Origin: Paenibacillus sp. sptzw28
Lineage (GTDB): Bacteria; Bacillota; Bacilli; Paenibacillales; Paenibacillaceae
Direction: 5' to 3'
Assembly: GCF_019550795.1 (NCBI RefSeq)
Contig: NZ_CP080545.1
Span: forward strand, 1,011,501-1,075,500
DNA: 64,000 nt
Part shown: positions 9,213-17,797 of the stretch, in pieces
How positions within the stretch are numbered: the first letter of the stretch is position 1
Layout of the letters: each line of letters starts with the position of its first letter
The notes under the pieces: generated by a model
What the model saw: the letters and a program-made list of their open reading frames with translations, nothing else
Told to the model about the DNA's origin: nothing
Databases searched by the model: none
Position numbers and translations under genes: made by a program

Positions 9213-9492
9213 GATTCAATCAACTCTTCAGCCAGGGCCTCTATCGATTTATCAAGGGTTGTTATTGGAGGAGCGATTTACATAAAAATTTCTCCGCAAT
9301 CATATTTGTTGCTGATTGAAAGCAGGTTTTAGACTATTACAGTAAGCCAATCAAAAACAATAAAGAAATCACCCAGGGACGTGGTTCCAAAATTATGGTA
9401 AGTAAGATGTGGTTATTGGATCATCAAATGTTGTATACTACGCCAACACAGGCGAATACGTTAGTTCAATGAAGAGCTCTATACAAACAATG

Positions 9493-9516
9493 AAGGAGCT
9501 GCCGCGGCAGCTCCTT
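9493..9516. repeat. Perfect palindrome, orphan stem of an attC-like unit
   Basis: AAGGAGCTGCCGCGGCAGCT then CCTT is a 24-bp perfect palindrome with the GCTGCCGCGGCAGC core found in the stems of the dispersed units. No clear left or right box flanks it, so it may be a decayed unit. Confidence 0.5.
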
Positions 9517-10034
9517 TGACATCTTCACAAAATATCGGATTTTGTATCTACCGGAGTTGTTGAACATGAGCACGCGCAGGCGTTCTCAATTTCCACGTGA
9601 TAAAAACTAAAGCAACTATAGACAAAACTGCGAAACTTCCATATATCGTAGACAGATTTTTGGTTGATGTAACTTGTGATCCCTGCATTGGAACCACCTT
9701 GCCGGGGTGTCAGCGAGAGTGTATGCTGGATCTATATGTCATGGTCGTACCCATCTAGTTTCAGCTGCCACATGCAAACGGTTACTAGATTCTTAATCAA
9801 CTCTTCACTAACCGTTTATGTAGTGCATTGCAATCGACGGTCTCAAATAATTAACCAAGGGGTCACTAATGTGACCGTTATAGATTCCATTATCACGTTT
9901 AGTATACTGCAAGTCAGACTGCACCTTCACTAGCTCTACTGAACGCTGCCATGGGCAGTAGACATGGCACTCCTTCTTCAATGGATGACCCGCAGTAACA
10001 AGAGCGTCATTATTTAATTTGGCAAGATTCTTTG

Positions 10035-10949
10035 CTACTCCGCCAAGAAGTGCTGCAGTTGCTGCTCTGTAGCATCGCCGTTCACAATCTTTTCCTTGAT
10101 CGGCTCGGGGGCAAGGGGACGCTTGAAACGGACGTAATCAAATTCGGCTATGATGTCGGCGCGGTCGTTTGGTTCGTTGAAAACGGAAGAGTTGAACGCG
10201 AGAGCATTCATACCGAAAGACTTCTTTGTATTCCCGTGGGCATTAATTCCTACCTGAAGTGTTGCAGGGAGATCAGGACGATCGTAGCGCTTCAACAAAG
10301 TCCAGTCCTTCTGTTCATCATACTTATAAAACTGATAGTAGGCTGTTCCGACCCGAGCAATTTTCAATTGGATCCATCCTTCATGGACTGGTGTCTCCTC
10401 CCATGTGAATTGGCTCTGGTGGTTGGTCTTACTATCCAGAACCATCTCGGTCGGATTGTACGGAGTGCCGTAATTCAGGTACAGCCAGTTCTCCTGTTTG
10501 GGTACCCATGTAGCCGGTGTGATGTTTTTCGGCGCACGTACCAGCAGACCTGCTAGTTCGAAAGAGCCGGTCGGGATGTCGGACTGTTTGCCGGTTACTT
10601 TGAGCCGCGCAGTGACCACGAAGTCGCCGGTTACTTCCTTGAATAGATAAACACCGCGGTAGTCGCCATACCAGGTTGCGGTGTATGGAATAAGGGTCAG
10701 TGAGCCAGGATGGGATTGGTTTACATCGAGAATATCGATTTGGCTCGGCCAGCCTTCCACCTGATCGTTGCGCAACCAACTGCTTAATGTCGATCCATCG
10801 TTGAATTCGTCACTAAGCGCTGTCAATTCATCCTTCTTCCCGGCATCATCGCCTTTGTTCGCTTCTGTGGCGGAACCGAACCCGATGATCGAAAGGCCTA
10901 ATAAAGCTGTAATGCCTGCTCTGGCAATCGATTTTGTTTTGTTATTCAC
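10035..10949 (-). CDS. Secreted DUF1349/concanavalin-like domain protein
   Basis: This 304-residue protein has a signal peptide (KSIARAGITALLGLSIIGFG, cleavage probably near residue 28). The domain after it begins LSDEFNDGSTLSSWLRNDQV, a pattern seen in beta-jelly-roll domains related to GH43 C-terminal/DUF1349 modules. Further conserved-looking segments are GDYRGVYLFKEVTGDFVVTA and WLYLNYGTPY. The protein is probably a carbohydrate-binding or accessory exoprotein. It starts with GTG after GGGAGGAAAG. It is one of few minus-strand non-transposon genes in this part of the window and is not linked to an attC-like unit. Confidence 0.7.
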   Translation of the reverse strand: MNNKTKSIARAGITALLGLSIIGFGSATEANKGDDAGKKDELTALSDEFNDGSTLSSWLRNDQVEGWPSQIDILDVNQSHPGSLTLIPYTATWYGDYRGVYLFKEVTGDFVVTARLKVTGKQSDIPTGSFELAGLLVRAPKNITPATWVPKQENWLYLNYGTPYNPTEMVLDSKTNHQSQFTWEETPVHEGWIQLKIARVGTAYYQFYKYDEQKDWTLLKRYDRPDLPATLQVGINAHGNTKKSFGMNALAFNSSVFNEPNDRADIIAEFDYVRFKRPLAPEPIKEKIVNGDATEQQLQHFLAE

Positions 10950-11050
10950 GCTGTCTTCTTTCCTCCCTTATTTTCTTTTAGTACTGCAGCTTCATGGAAA
11001 TTATAGGATGAATTCATAAAGTTTACAAGAACGCACAATTAAGTAATGGA

Positions 11051-11066
11051 CTTACCTACAGGTAAG
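11051..11066. promoter_or_regulatory. Inverted repeat, putative HxlR operator
   Basis: CTTACCT-AC-AGGTAAG has 7-bp arms and a 2-bp spacer and lies 18-33 bp before the HxlR start codon, a position suitable for autoregulation. Confidence 0.55.
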
Positions 11067-11083
11067 GATATGGAGGGATTCAG

Positions 11084-11458
11084 GTGAACCAGGAACGGGA
11101 GAAATGTCCGATTGAAATTTCCTTGGATGTGATCGGAGGCAAATGGAAAGTATTGATATTGTGGTATCTGTTGTGGGAGACGAGGAGGTTCTCGCAGCTG
11201 GAGCGGCTTATTCCCCAGGTTTCTCAGAAAGTACTGGCAGAGAAGCTGCGGGAGTTGGAGGAGAGTGGTCTGATTGAACGCAGAGTGTACCCGGTTGTGC
11301 CCCCGCGAGTTGAATATTCTTTAACCGAGGGCGGCCAGTCGATTCGTCCGCTCCTGATGGCGCTACTGGATTGGGGAAACCACTATAAGAACATGAACGA
11401 GGACTCGGGGGCAAGTACGACCATACGACCATGTGCAAGGGGATCAGTTAGTCCTTGA
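11084..11458 (+). CDS. HxlR family transcriptional regulator (C-terminus replaced)
   Basis: Residues 1-105 are a full HxlR winged helix domain: CPIEISLDVIGGKWKVLILW (the CP.e.tl.viggKW..lIl signature), FSQLERLIPQVSQKVLAEKL, LIERRVYPVVPPRVEYSLTE. It starts with GTG after GGAGGGA. After HYKNMNEDSG the last 16 residues (ASTTIRPCARGSVSP) look unlike HxlR tails. Exactly there the next gene, a HIT protein lacking its N-terminus, begins in another frame. A deletion appears to have joined two formerly separate genes near 11410. DNA binding could survive. Confidence 0.85.
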   Translation: MNQEREKCPIEISLDVIGGKWKVLILWYLLWETRRFSQLERLIPQVSQKVLAEKLRELEESGLIERRVYPVVPPRVEYSLTEGGQSIRPLLMALLDWGNHYKNMNEDSGASTTIRPCARGSVSP

Positions 11459-11810
11459 TGATATTTGTAAAATACGATGGACAGCCCAGTACAAGCTGTT
11501 GCTAATACTACCTAAAGGACATTATCATAATGTCGATGACTTAGATGAAATCACTGCCAATGAGATTATGAAGGCATCCAGACTGCTTGCGAGTTTACTG
11601 AATTCCCATTTCCAACCCGATGGAGTAACCATTCTTCAAAACAATGGGAAATTTAATGATTTAAATCACTATCATATGCATATCTTCCCTCGCTATGAGT
11701 CGGATGGTTTTGCTTGGGTAGAACCATCTGATTCAACAAACGCAAAAGGACGTTTAAAAGAAACCACCACGAAGTTGGTTGAATTGATAAATCAGCAGTC
11801 TCTACGCTAA
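11433..11810 (+). CDS. HIT family (histidine triad) protein, N-terminally truncated
   Basis: The frame contains the histidine triad HYHMHIF preceded by FNDLNHYHMH, and the upstream strand region KLLLILPKGHYHNVDDLDEI typical of HIT hydrolases. The usual first 20-25 residues, often with a CxxC zinc site, are missing, and the frame opens at a GTG inside the 3' end of the HxlR gene. HIT proteins hydrolyse nucleotide phosphoramidates or dinucleoside polyphosphates. The stop codon TAA (11808-11810) lies inside the left box of an attC-like unit, as in integron cassettes. It may be expressed from the GTG but is probably unstable; close to a pseudogene. Confidence 0.75.
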   Translation: MQGDQLVLDDICKIRWTAQYKLLLILPKGHYHNVDDLDEITANEIMKASRLLASLLNSHFQPDGVTILQNNGKFNDLNHYHMHIFPRYESDGFAWVEPSDSTNAKGRLKETTTKLVELINQQSLR

Positions 11811-11899
11811 CGGATTACGATAGTGAAATAACGAGGGAGTAGATTGCCGCGGCAACTGCTCCTTTGTTCTTCATTTAAGTAACGGGCAGTTTTGTTCAA
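11806..11899 (+). repeat. attC-like unit 2
   Basis: Left box GCTAACGGATTACGATAGTG at 11806-11825. The stem GGAGTAGATTGCCGCGGCAA then CTGCTCC lies in the middle. Right box TAACGGGCAGTTTTGTTCAA at 11880-11899. It is a complete copy with both boxes close to consensus and overlaps the stop codon of the HIT gene. Confidence 0.8.
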
Positions 11900-12008
11900 C
11901 AAGATGTGATAGAATATGATCACATTCGTCGGACAGAAACAGCCTTCTCCGTTAACGGTCAGGGTAACGGGTTAATAGTAAACTGATTGTTAATGGAGCG
12001 GTAAACAA

Positions 12009-12761
12009 TTGAACGATAAACAGGATCCTTCCTCGCATTCATACATACTTAACATTATAAATGAATATCAACACGAACTATACCGTTATTGCAGGGTGTT
12101 AACCGGATCCGATTGGGATGCCGATGACCTTATACAGGAAACGTTAATGAAGTTGTTTGCTTTCGGAAAGAAAGTACATATTCCTTTACAAAAAGCTTAT
12201 GTTTTCCGCATTGCAACGAATGCTTGGATTGACATGTGCCGCAAAAATAAACTCGTGTTTGAGGTACTGCAAGACGAACCTGATATTCCTGCAATGGAAA
12301 CTGACCCTATAGAGATTAGGGATTCACTGGAACTACTGCTGCTTAGGGTACCCCTAAGTCAAGCGACTGTTATGCTGCTTATAGATATCTTTCAGTTTAC
12401 AACAAAGGAAACTGCAGAAATGATCAATTCTTCGGAAGGCGCGGTTAAAGCACTGCTTCATCGTGCAAGAACCGGAATCCGCAAACACTTTCACCCCCAT
12501 CGTGTAGAGAAGAGTTCCCTCATGTCACGATCAAAAAAACCTACCAAAACTATGTCAAAAACAGAACCACCGCATCAGCTCATTAACCGCTTTTCAGAAG
12601 CTTTCCTACGCAGTGATCCCTATGATATCAGTCGCGCCTATATGGAATTGAATCGTAACGAAATCGAAGTCGCTCAGGAAGAAAACAGCGGAGCTCTTTA
12701 TTTTCGATTTCGGGACCCGGAAGGGAATTTATGTTTCATTGAATCGGAAAATATTTTTTGA
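12009..12761 (+). CDS. ECF-type RNA polymerase sigma factor with C-terminal SnoaL-like tail
   Basis: This 250-residue protein has region 2 at residues 12-80 (YQHELYRYCRVLTGSDWDAD DLIQETLMKLF, in two parts, AYVFRIATNAWIDMCRKNK) and region 4 at about 105-165 (VPLSQATVMLLIDIFQFTTK, ETAEMINSSEGAVKALLHRA). A C-terminal extension of about 80 residues ends with RFRDPEGNLCFIES and resembles the SnoaL-like domains of ECF41/SigJ-type sigma factors, though shorter than usual. No anti-sigma gene is adjacent. It starts with TTG after GGAGCGG and begins about 110 bp after attC-like unit 2. Two VOC genes follow without an intervening unit, so these genes may have moved together. Confidence 0.83.
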   Translation: MNDKQDPSSHSYILNIINEYQHELYRYCRVLTGSDWDADDLIQETLMKLFAFGKKVHIPLQKAYVFRIATNAWIDMCRKNKLVFEVLQDEPDIPAMETDPIEIRDSLELLLLRVPLSQATVMLLIDIFQFTTKETAEMINSSEGAVKALLHRARTGIRKHFHPHRVEKSSLMSRSKKPTKTMSKTEPPHQLINRFSEAFLRSDPYDISRAYMELNRNEIEVAQEENSGALYFRFRDPEGNLCFIESENIF

Positions 12762-12832
12762 TACTGCGTATCGATTCGGAGAAATTTTTCGTTATACAAG
12801 TGAACTGAGTTCAACAGAGGGAGCGGAGGATA

Positions 12833-13261
12833 ATGGGTGACCCGGTATTAAATCGAATTCGAATGGTTAGTTTGCGTGTACGAAATAAATCGAAGGCAGA
12901 AGAATGGTATACAAAAAAATTGGGACTGCAGGTCTTATGGAGAAATGAATCTACGATTGGGCTTCAAGCGAAGGAGTCGTGGGGAACAGTCGTAGTACTG
13001 GTGGAAGCGGCAGACCCGTTACGCTTCGAGCAGGAGACGGTTATTCACTTTACCGCGTCAAACATTCATGAGGCATATGAGAAGGTGAAAGCAAGTAGTA
13101 CTGCTTATGTTGAACAAATTCAGACTTCTGGTTCTACAGCGATGTTCTGTTATCATGATCATTCCGGTCCACCCACGATGATCTGGTCAGAGTTAAATCC
13201 AATAGATCGCTCCGAGGATATAGCAAATCTGATTTCCCGGTTTGTCCCAATACTAGCATAG
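12833..13261 (+). CDS. VOC (glyoxalase/bleomycin-resistance fold) family protein
   Basis: This 142-residue protein has the paired beta-alpha-beta-beta-beta layout. The first half reads RMVSLRVRNKSKAEEWYTKK then LGLQVLW, with an F/WYxxxLGL helix. The second half has VIHFTASNIHEAYEKVKASS and ends with MFCYHDHSGPPTMIW. Metal-ligand positions are not clearly conserved, so it may bind rather than modify a ligand. GGAGCGGAGG precedes the ATG. It follows the sigma-factor gene by 71 bp and precedes another VOC gene by 17 bp. Confidence 0.8.
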   Translation: MGDPVLNRIRMVSLRVRNKSKAEEWYTKKLGLQVLWRNESTIGLQAKESWGTVVVLVEAADPLRFEQETVIHFTASNIHEAYEKVKASSTAYVEQIQTSGSTAMFCYHDHSGPPTMIWSELNPIDRSEDIANLISRFVPILA

Positions 13262-13278
13262 TCAAAAGGAGAATGGGA

Positions 13279-13662
13279 ATGAACGACTCGAAGCAACAGT
13301 TAACCCACATAGGTGTCGTATTCCGGCATGCCGAGGATATCGACAAGATGAGAGATTTTTATGAAGACATATTGAATATGGAAAGGCAATGGATGACTTC
13401 GACCGGAGCAACCGGATTGCGAACGGGAAAGGGGCCTGGCCCAACTTTCATCATCGATTCCAAACAATCCAGTCCGGATAGCTTGGTTGCTTTCAACTTT
13501 GAGACGGCTGACGTATTCGGTTGCCACAGGAGGTTACAATCTCAAGGGGTTGTAACCACTGATGTCCAGACGTTTAAAGACCATTCAGCGCTGTTTCATT
13601 TTACGGATCCGGATGGATACACCCTCATGGTATGGGGTTGCAATCAAAGCGTAAAGGAATAA
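13279..13662 (+). CDS. VOC family protein
   Basis: This 127-residue protein shows LTHIGVVFRHAEDIDKMRDF then YEDILNM as its first module and VAFNFETADVFGCHRRLQSQ with FHFTDPDGYTLMVWG as its second. The ending F.DPDG..l.vw is the classical VOC C-terminal strand. Two ATGs are possible; the one at 13279 is preferred because AAAAGGAG lies at a proper distance, while 13273 is too close. It probably forms an operon with the preceding VOC gene, 17 bp upstream. Substrate unknown. Confidence 0.8.
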   Translation: MNDSKQQLTHIGVVFRHAEDIDKMRDFYEDILNMERQWMTSTGATGLRTGKGPGPTFIIDSKQSSPDSLVAFNFETADVFGCHRRLQSQGVVTTDVQTFKDHSALFHFTDPDGYTLMVWGCNQSVKE

Positions 13663-13733
13663 GCACGAATGATAATAAAATCGAAACCGACGACATTAAA
13701 ACCCAAAAAAATAGGAGATGCATATGAATAATA

Positions 13734-14489
13734 TTGTCTCGTCTGGATATGGCAATCAGTCTAAAAATACAAGCGGATGGATATTCAGCGTATGAAGACC
13801 GTGTCATTGGTGGCAAGTTCGTGGATATGTCGACACTAGCTGGCGCGGCTGGACTGTTTTCTACGACTTCAGATCTTTACCGGTTTGATCAAGCACTCCA
13901 GAATGGTCAGTTGCTTAGCCGGCGCAGTTTAGAACGCATCTTCACGCCCTTTAGACAGAACTACGGATATGGCTGGCATATCGATGAGCAAGTTTTTAGT
14001 GGAATCAACCGTAAAAGGATCTACCATGGGGGGTTAAATGATTCCGGATTTTTCACGCGCATGACTCGATTTAGGGATGATCATTTATTGGTGATTACGT
14101 TAAGCAACTTTCTGTTATCGCCTCTGGAAAAAATCAATCGTGATCTGGCAGCTTTGATATGAGAAACGATAAACGATCCGGAGAAAGCAGGTCCCTATGT
14201 AGGTGAACCGGCAAGGCATACGGATTATGAAAGACTTGCGGGTCAGTATGAAGCCTTTATGCCGATCCCGGTTACCGTGGAACAATCACGGCTATTTATC
14301 TCCATATTTGGGTTTAAACTCGAGCTCTTCCTCCAAAACGAAACAGAGACACAGATCGATTGCTATTCCAAAGCTGCATATGTTCGTGTTACCTTCCATA
14401 AGAACAAATCAGGGGTCGTTACTGGGGCAGCTATTCAGTGGCTCGGAGAAGATGGCTATTACGCCAAGAGGAGCGGTGCAAATGAATGA
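13734..14489 (+). pseudogene. Serine hydrolase (beta-lactamase/class C fold), 5' truncated and interrupted by a stop
   Basis: The frame carries the C-terminal half of a PBP-like serine hydrolase: DMSTLAGAAGLFSTTSDLYR then FDQALQNGQLLSRRSLERIF, YGYGWHIDEQVF and YHGGLNDSGFFTRMTRF. The HGG motif matches the third catalytic box. The SxxK nucleophile region is absent. A TGA at 14160-14162 interrupts the frame. Beyond it the same frame continues with TDYERLAGQYEAFMPIPVTV and the small C-terminal domain to about 14489. It is therefore a decayed gene. It lies between VOC genes in the same orientation. Confidence 0.75.
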
Positions 14490-14872
14490 CCAAATGACTG
14501 ATAAGAAAGTACCGGATTTAAGAAGAAATGATACCATCTTTTTAAATGTGTAGGATTCCAAAGCCGCCAGTGAATGGTATGCAAGCAAACTTGGACTGAA
14601 TACATCCTATGCATCTAGGAAGAGCAAATCCACCAAGCGGCATTGGCATAACCATGTTGAGTGATTCAGGACATAACGCAGGAGTCTTGTTTAACTATTT
14701 TACCCCGGATATCAGGCTGGCACACGACACTATGAAAGAAAACGGTGTAGAGATCGTTGGGGAAATAAAAGATTTTGGCGATTTCGCGGAGTTTAATTTT
14801 AAGGATTTAGAAGGTAATTTGATGATGGTATGTTCTTGGCAGAAGAAGTCACCTATCGATTCTCAAAGCTGA
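14482..14872 (+). pseudogene. VOC family protein, broken by a stop and a frameshift
   Basis: From ATG 14482 the frame reads VPDLRRNDTIFLNV, a TAG at 14551-14553, then DSKAASEWYASKLGLNTSY, the normal first VOC module. A frameshift near 14615 moves the rest to another frame: PSGIGITMLSDSGHNAGVLF, DTMKENGVEIVGEIKDFGDF, AEFNFKDLEGNLMMVCSWQK, a complete second module. Both halves are clearly homologous to the neighbouring VOC genes but too divergent to be a recent duplication. Confidence 0.75.
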
Positions 14873-14879
14873 TTTTTAA

Positions 14880-14971
14880 TTAATGAGCACTCGTAAGTTA
14901 TTAAAAGACTGTTCATTTCAAAAGGGCTGCATCTTGGCAATCCTTCCCTCCGCTAACGGGCAGGTTATTTC
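14880..14971 (+). repeat. attC-like unit 3
   Basis: A decayed left box TTAATGAGCACTCGTAAGTT (14880-14899) starts 8 bp after the VOC stop codon. The stem AAGGGCTGC...GGCAATCCTT lies at 14922-14944. A good right box GCTAACGGGCAGGTTATTTC is at 14952-14971. The next gene starts 49 bp later. Confidence 0.65.
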
Positions 14972-15019
14972 CAATATGTGCTATTAATGGAATCAGTGTG
15001 ATTTAAGGGAGGAGGAAGT

Positions 15020-15619
15020 ATGAAACTAATAAATAAAGTGATTCTCACTATTATCATTTTTGTGTGTATAATCGGCTGTTACTTCTACATCAATTTTATC
15101 GGTGGGAATCGGTTTACTCCGTTAGCCGCAGCGAAAGCACAGGAATCTGTAGGAAAGGATGTAACGGTGTTTGATCAAGTAGACTTATCATGGGGAAAGG
15201 TGTTTTTGATTGACACACCGAACGGGGAGCGCACAGCTGTTGTGCGTAAAAAAGGGCCATTCTGGTTTTGTAATTTTGTAACCACATTCGATGATGTAAG
15301 TAAAAGCGATCCAATAAGAACTGTTGGTTGGCTAAATTATCAGTATACGGCTGTTAACCCTCCTGAGTCGGTAACACTTATAGCTGTTATTTCAAATGAC
15401 CCGCAAATTGCTTTTATTGAAGTTGGTGATGGAAGTGACCGTGTAAAAAGGAAAATAGAAACCAACAAACCATTGTTAGTGTGGTGGCCTAAGACATTTC
15501 CAGGGTCTAACCTAAAACCACTAGCATTATCCTCTGAAGGAAAGTTACTTTATGAATACCGTTTTGCACAGGAAAATGTAACTGATACGAATACCCTAAA
15601 ATGGTATCCTGTGCAGTAA
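15020..15619 (+). CDS. Hypothetical membrane-anchored or secreted protein
   Basis: This 199-residue protein has an N-terminal hydrophobic segment (residues 6-27, KVILTIIIFVCIIGCYFYIN), either a signal anchor or a lipoprotein-like signal with Cys 20. The exterior part is beta-rich: VFDQVDLSWGKVFLIDTPNG, ERTAVVRKKGPFWFCNFVTT, SVTLIAVISNDPQIAFIEVG, LLYEYRFAQENV. I do not recognise a named family. GGGAGGAGG precedes the ATG. It stands alone between attC-like units 3 and 4, with its stop 3 bp before unit 4, so it forms a typical single-gene cassette. Confidence 0.75.
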   Translation: MKLINKVILTIIIFVCIIGCYFYINFIGGNRFTPLAAAKAQESVGKDVTVFDQVDLSWGKVFLIDTPNGERTAVVRKKGPFWFCNFVTTFDDVSKSDPIRTVGWLNYQYTAVNPPESVTLIAVISNDPQIAFIEVGDGSDRVKRKIETNKPLLVWWPKTFPGSNLKPLALSSEGKLLYEYRFAQENVTDTNTLKWYPVQ

Positions 15620-15620
15620 A

Positions 15621-15702
15621 TTTTGAACTAACGGGAACGATAGCTCCATGACGCCAGGCTACCGGATGATTAATCGGCAGCCTGCTCAACTCCCTCGGGC
15701 AG
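15621..15702 (+). repeat. attC-like unit 4, cut by an IS1111-like element
   Basis: Left box GAACTAACGGGAACGATAG at 15625-15643. The stem CAGGCTACCG/CGGCAGCCTG lies at 15655-15664 and 15675-15684. The right box is interrupted after CTCGGGCAG (15694-15702), where the element's left end CATTCCT begins. The remaining box half should follow the element near 17328. Confidence 0.75.
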
Positions 15703-15818
15703 CATTCCTATTATTAAGAAATATCGGGTTTGAGAAATAAAAAGACTTGGTATGATGTTGATGGGTCCACTACGCTGGTCAGCTACCGGATCCAAAAACA
15801 AACCAAGGAGACTATAAG

Positions 15819-17100
15819 ATGCATTCTACTCAAAAGAACGAATTAATCAAATCACATCTTCTACCTTAATTGTCGTTGTGGACATCGCAAAATTTAAACA
15901 TGTGGCCAGGGCACAAGACTACCGCGGAGTGGAGTTCGGGAAGCCAATTACGTTTGAAAACAATCGGGAAGGCTTTGAGTTGTTCGTAAGTTGGTTCCGG
16001 AAGATTTCAACGGAACGAGGGTTCCAGGACGTCATAGTGGGTATGGAGCCTACCGGTCATTACTGGCTGAATCTCGCTCATTTCCTTAGAGAAAAGCAAG
16101 TTAGGTACGGTGTGGTGAATCCACTGCATGTTAAGAAAAGCAAAGAACTCGATGACAATTCTCCAACGAAGAATGACATCAAGGATGCGAAAGTCATTGC
16201 ACAGCTGGTCAAAGACGGGAGATACGCCGTACCAAGCCTCCCCCAGGGCGTTTATGCTTGCGGGAAGCGATGAAAATTCGCGATCACCTAACGACTGATC
16301 TGTGTGTTGTGCAAGCACGTGTCCATAACTGGTTGGATAGGTATTTTCCAGAGTTTCTGACGGTATTTAAAGATTGGGAGTGCAAGTCAGCCATCCAAAT
16401 GCTGAGCCTTCATTTGCTGCCGCACGAACTTGTTCACATGCCGGATGAAACCTTGTTGCGGCACCTGAGGGAAGCTGCAAAGCGAGGGCTTGGTCTAGGT
16501 AGAATCAAGAATCTGAAAGCAGCAGCGAGTTGTTCTATCGGCATACGAGACGGTTCAGAGTTAGCTAAAATGGAGCTAAAGCTACTGCTGACCCAGTACG
16601 AATGGTTTCAAAACAAGCTCGAAGAACTGGAAGCAAAATTGGATCAATTGCTCATGCAGATCCCACATGTGCAGCTTTTGCTGGCCGTTAAAGGGATCGG
16701 CAGGGACACCATCGCAGGATTTCTTGCTGAGGTAGGTGACATTAGTCAGTACCGTCATCCAAAGCAGATCACGAAGCTTGCTGGATTAAATTTGAAAACA
16801 AATACATCTGGCACACATACTGGACAGACCAAGATAACCAAGAGAGGCCGAAAACGTCTTCGCGCCTTGCTCTTTAGAGTGATGATGCCGTAAGTTGCTA
16901 AAAATGCAGCCTTCCGAGCCTTGCACGAGTACTACACGAAACGGCCGGTAAATCCATTAAAAAAGATGCAATCCCTCATCGCTTTATGTAACAAACTGAT
17001 TCGGATCCTATTCGGCATATTGAAAAAAGGACATGAGTTCAGTGAGGAAAAGATGATGCAGGATATCCCTCGATTTGGAGAATTACCGCAAGCAGCTTAA
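15819..17100 (+). pseudogene. IS110-family transposase, three lesions
   Basis: From ATG 15819 (MHSTQKNE) a frameshift near 15835 moves into VVVDIAKFKHVARAQDYRGV, which carries the first catalytic Asp (VDIA). The frame continues through GMEPTGHYWLNLAHFL and NDIKDAKVIAQLVKDGRYAV. A small deletion near 16258 shifts the frame again to LREAMKIRDHLTTDLC-like sequence. A TAA at 16891-16893 interrupts the C-terminal domain just after GRKRLRALLFRVMMP. The remainder is readable to TAA 17098-17100 (ending ELPQAA). About 425 residues can be reconstructed. The DEDD nuclease and IS110 C-terminal domains are both recognisable; the protein cannot be active as it stands. Confidence 0.85.
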
Positions 17101-17129
17101 ACTTAAACGTATTTTCAAAAGGCCAAGAT

Positions 17130-17300
17130 TAATAAGATAACAGAAGCACGGATGAGTCGGAACGACGTTAACATACGGACGAAGATCCTTTCGGGCAGCA
17201 TATCTGACCTCCACCTCATGGAAAGGTTGAATGAAGGAATGTGGGAGCGTAGACTCTGCGAGATGTGGGAGGGTTGACCGCAATGAGACCATGTGGAGAT
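17130..17300 (+). ncRNA. Putative guide (bridge/seek) RNA of the lineage-2 IS1111-like element
   Basis: This non-coding stretch follows the transposase gene, where IS1111-group elements carry their guide RNA. It shares the motif GAAGGAATG with the other elements here. TCGGGCAG (17191-17198) equals the target half-site beside the left end, and AGGAATG (17235-17241) can pair with the left end CATTCCT. RNA ends are not determinable by eye. Confidence 0.55.
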
Positions 17301-17503
17301 CCATAGGTGCAACCATACTTTACCGGAGTAACCACTTTTTACAGACGGTGGTCTAGGCGAAGGCTTTTTTGCGCCTTCACCAGCCCCACAAATTTCTTCA
17401 TCTACTACTTTGTTCCATAGAGGGAGTATATTTGTTCAATGTATTTTTCTATTCTCTTTCAAATTATAATGAGTTCAACGAATATTGAAAGTGGGAGGTA
17501 AAT

Positions 17504-17770
17504 ATGAATTATAAGAAATTAAGTAATATACTTGTATTTATTGTGAACGGTTTGACTACATACTTCAGTGCCATGTTTTATTTATGGAGTGGTCATACTA
17601 GATTGATTTATTGGACGTGGTTTGCTTTTGTTTTGACTAGTCATATTTTGTTTACTTTCTTTCCAAAACAATTCTCCTTCTTACTAAATTTCATTATAAA
17701 AATCGTTTTGCACGCTTTTACTACGTATTTATTAATGGTAGTTTTTGAACAAGTTTTTGGACAACTCTAG
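17504..17770 (+). CDS. Small hypothetical membrane protein
   Basis: This 88-residue protein is almost entirely hydrophobic, with about three membrane segments (ILVFIVNGLTTYFSAMFYLW, LIYWTWFAFVLTSHILFTFF, IVLHAFTTYLLMVVFEQVFG). GGGAGG lies 7 nt before the ATG. It ends 7 bp before a partial attC-like left box, as expected for a cassette gene. No family is recognised. Confidence 0.7.
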   Translation: MNYKKLSNILVFIVNGLTTYFSAMFYLWSGHTRLIYWTWFAFVLTSHILFTFFPKQFSFLLNFIIKIVLHAFTTYLLMVVFEQVFGQL

Positions 17771-17776
17771 TCATTT

Positions 17777-17797
17777 TAAACAAACGGAACGATAGGA
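17777..17797 (+). repeat. attC-like unit 5 (left box only)
   Basis: TAAACAAACGGAACGATAGG matches the left box. A CTAACGGCATCTTCG at about 17811 may be a fragment of the right side. No convincing stem is present. Confidence 0.5.

Larger units (their letters stand above)
8743..10034. other. Gene-poor region with hairpins and transposase debris
   Basis: About 1.3 kb without an intact gene. It holds an imperfect stem-loop at about 8867-8897 (arms ending CCCGT...ACGGG), an IS110-family remnant on the minus strand near 9066-9212, an open stretch reading DVVIGSSNVVYYANTGEYVS (about 9409-9468) that I do not recognise, and a palindrome at 9493-9516. Open frames at 8851-9138 and 9676-9933 have no family features. 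Confidence 0.5.
15701..17328 (+). mobile_element. Defective IS1111-like element (IS110 family), lineage 2
   Basis: The left end CATTCCT (15703) abuts the conserved GGGCAG of an attC-like right box. The right end is probably TACCGGAG near 17328, a position that is less certain. The transposase gene has at least three lesions. The roughly 230 bp after it are structured and contain AGGAATG (17235-17241), complementary to the left end, and TCGGGCAG (17191-17198), identical to the 8 bp before the left end. Confidence 0.7.

Noticed and set aside
10032..10556. 174-codon plus-strand frame
   Set aside because: It is antisense to the secreted DUF1349-like gene, which has a signal peptide and a recognisable domain; no start signal of its own.
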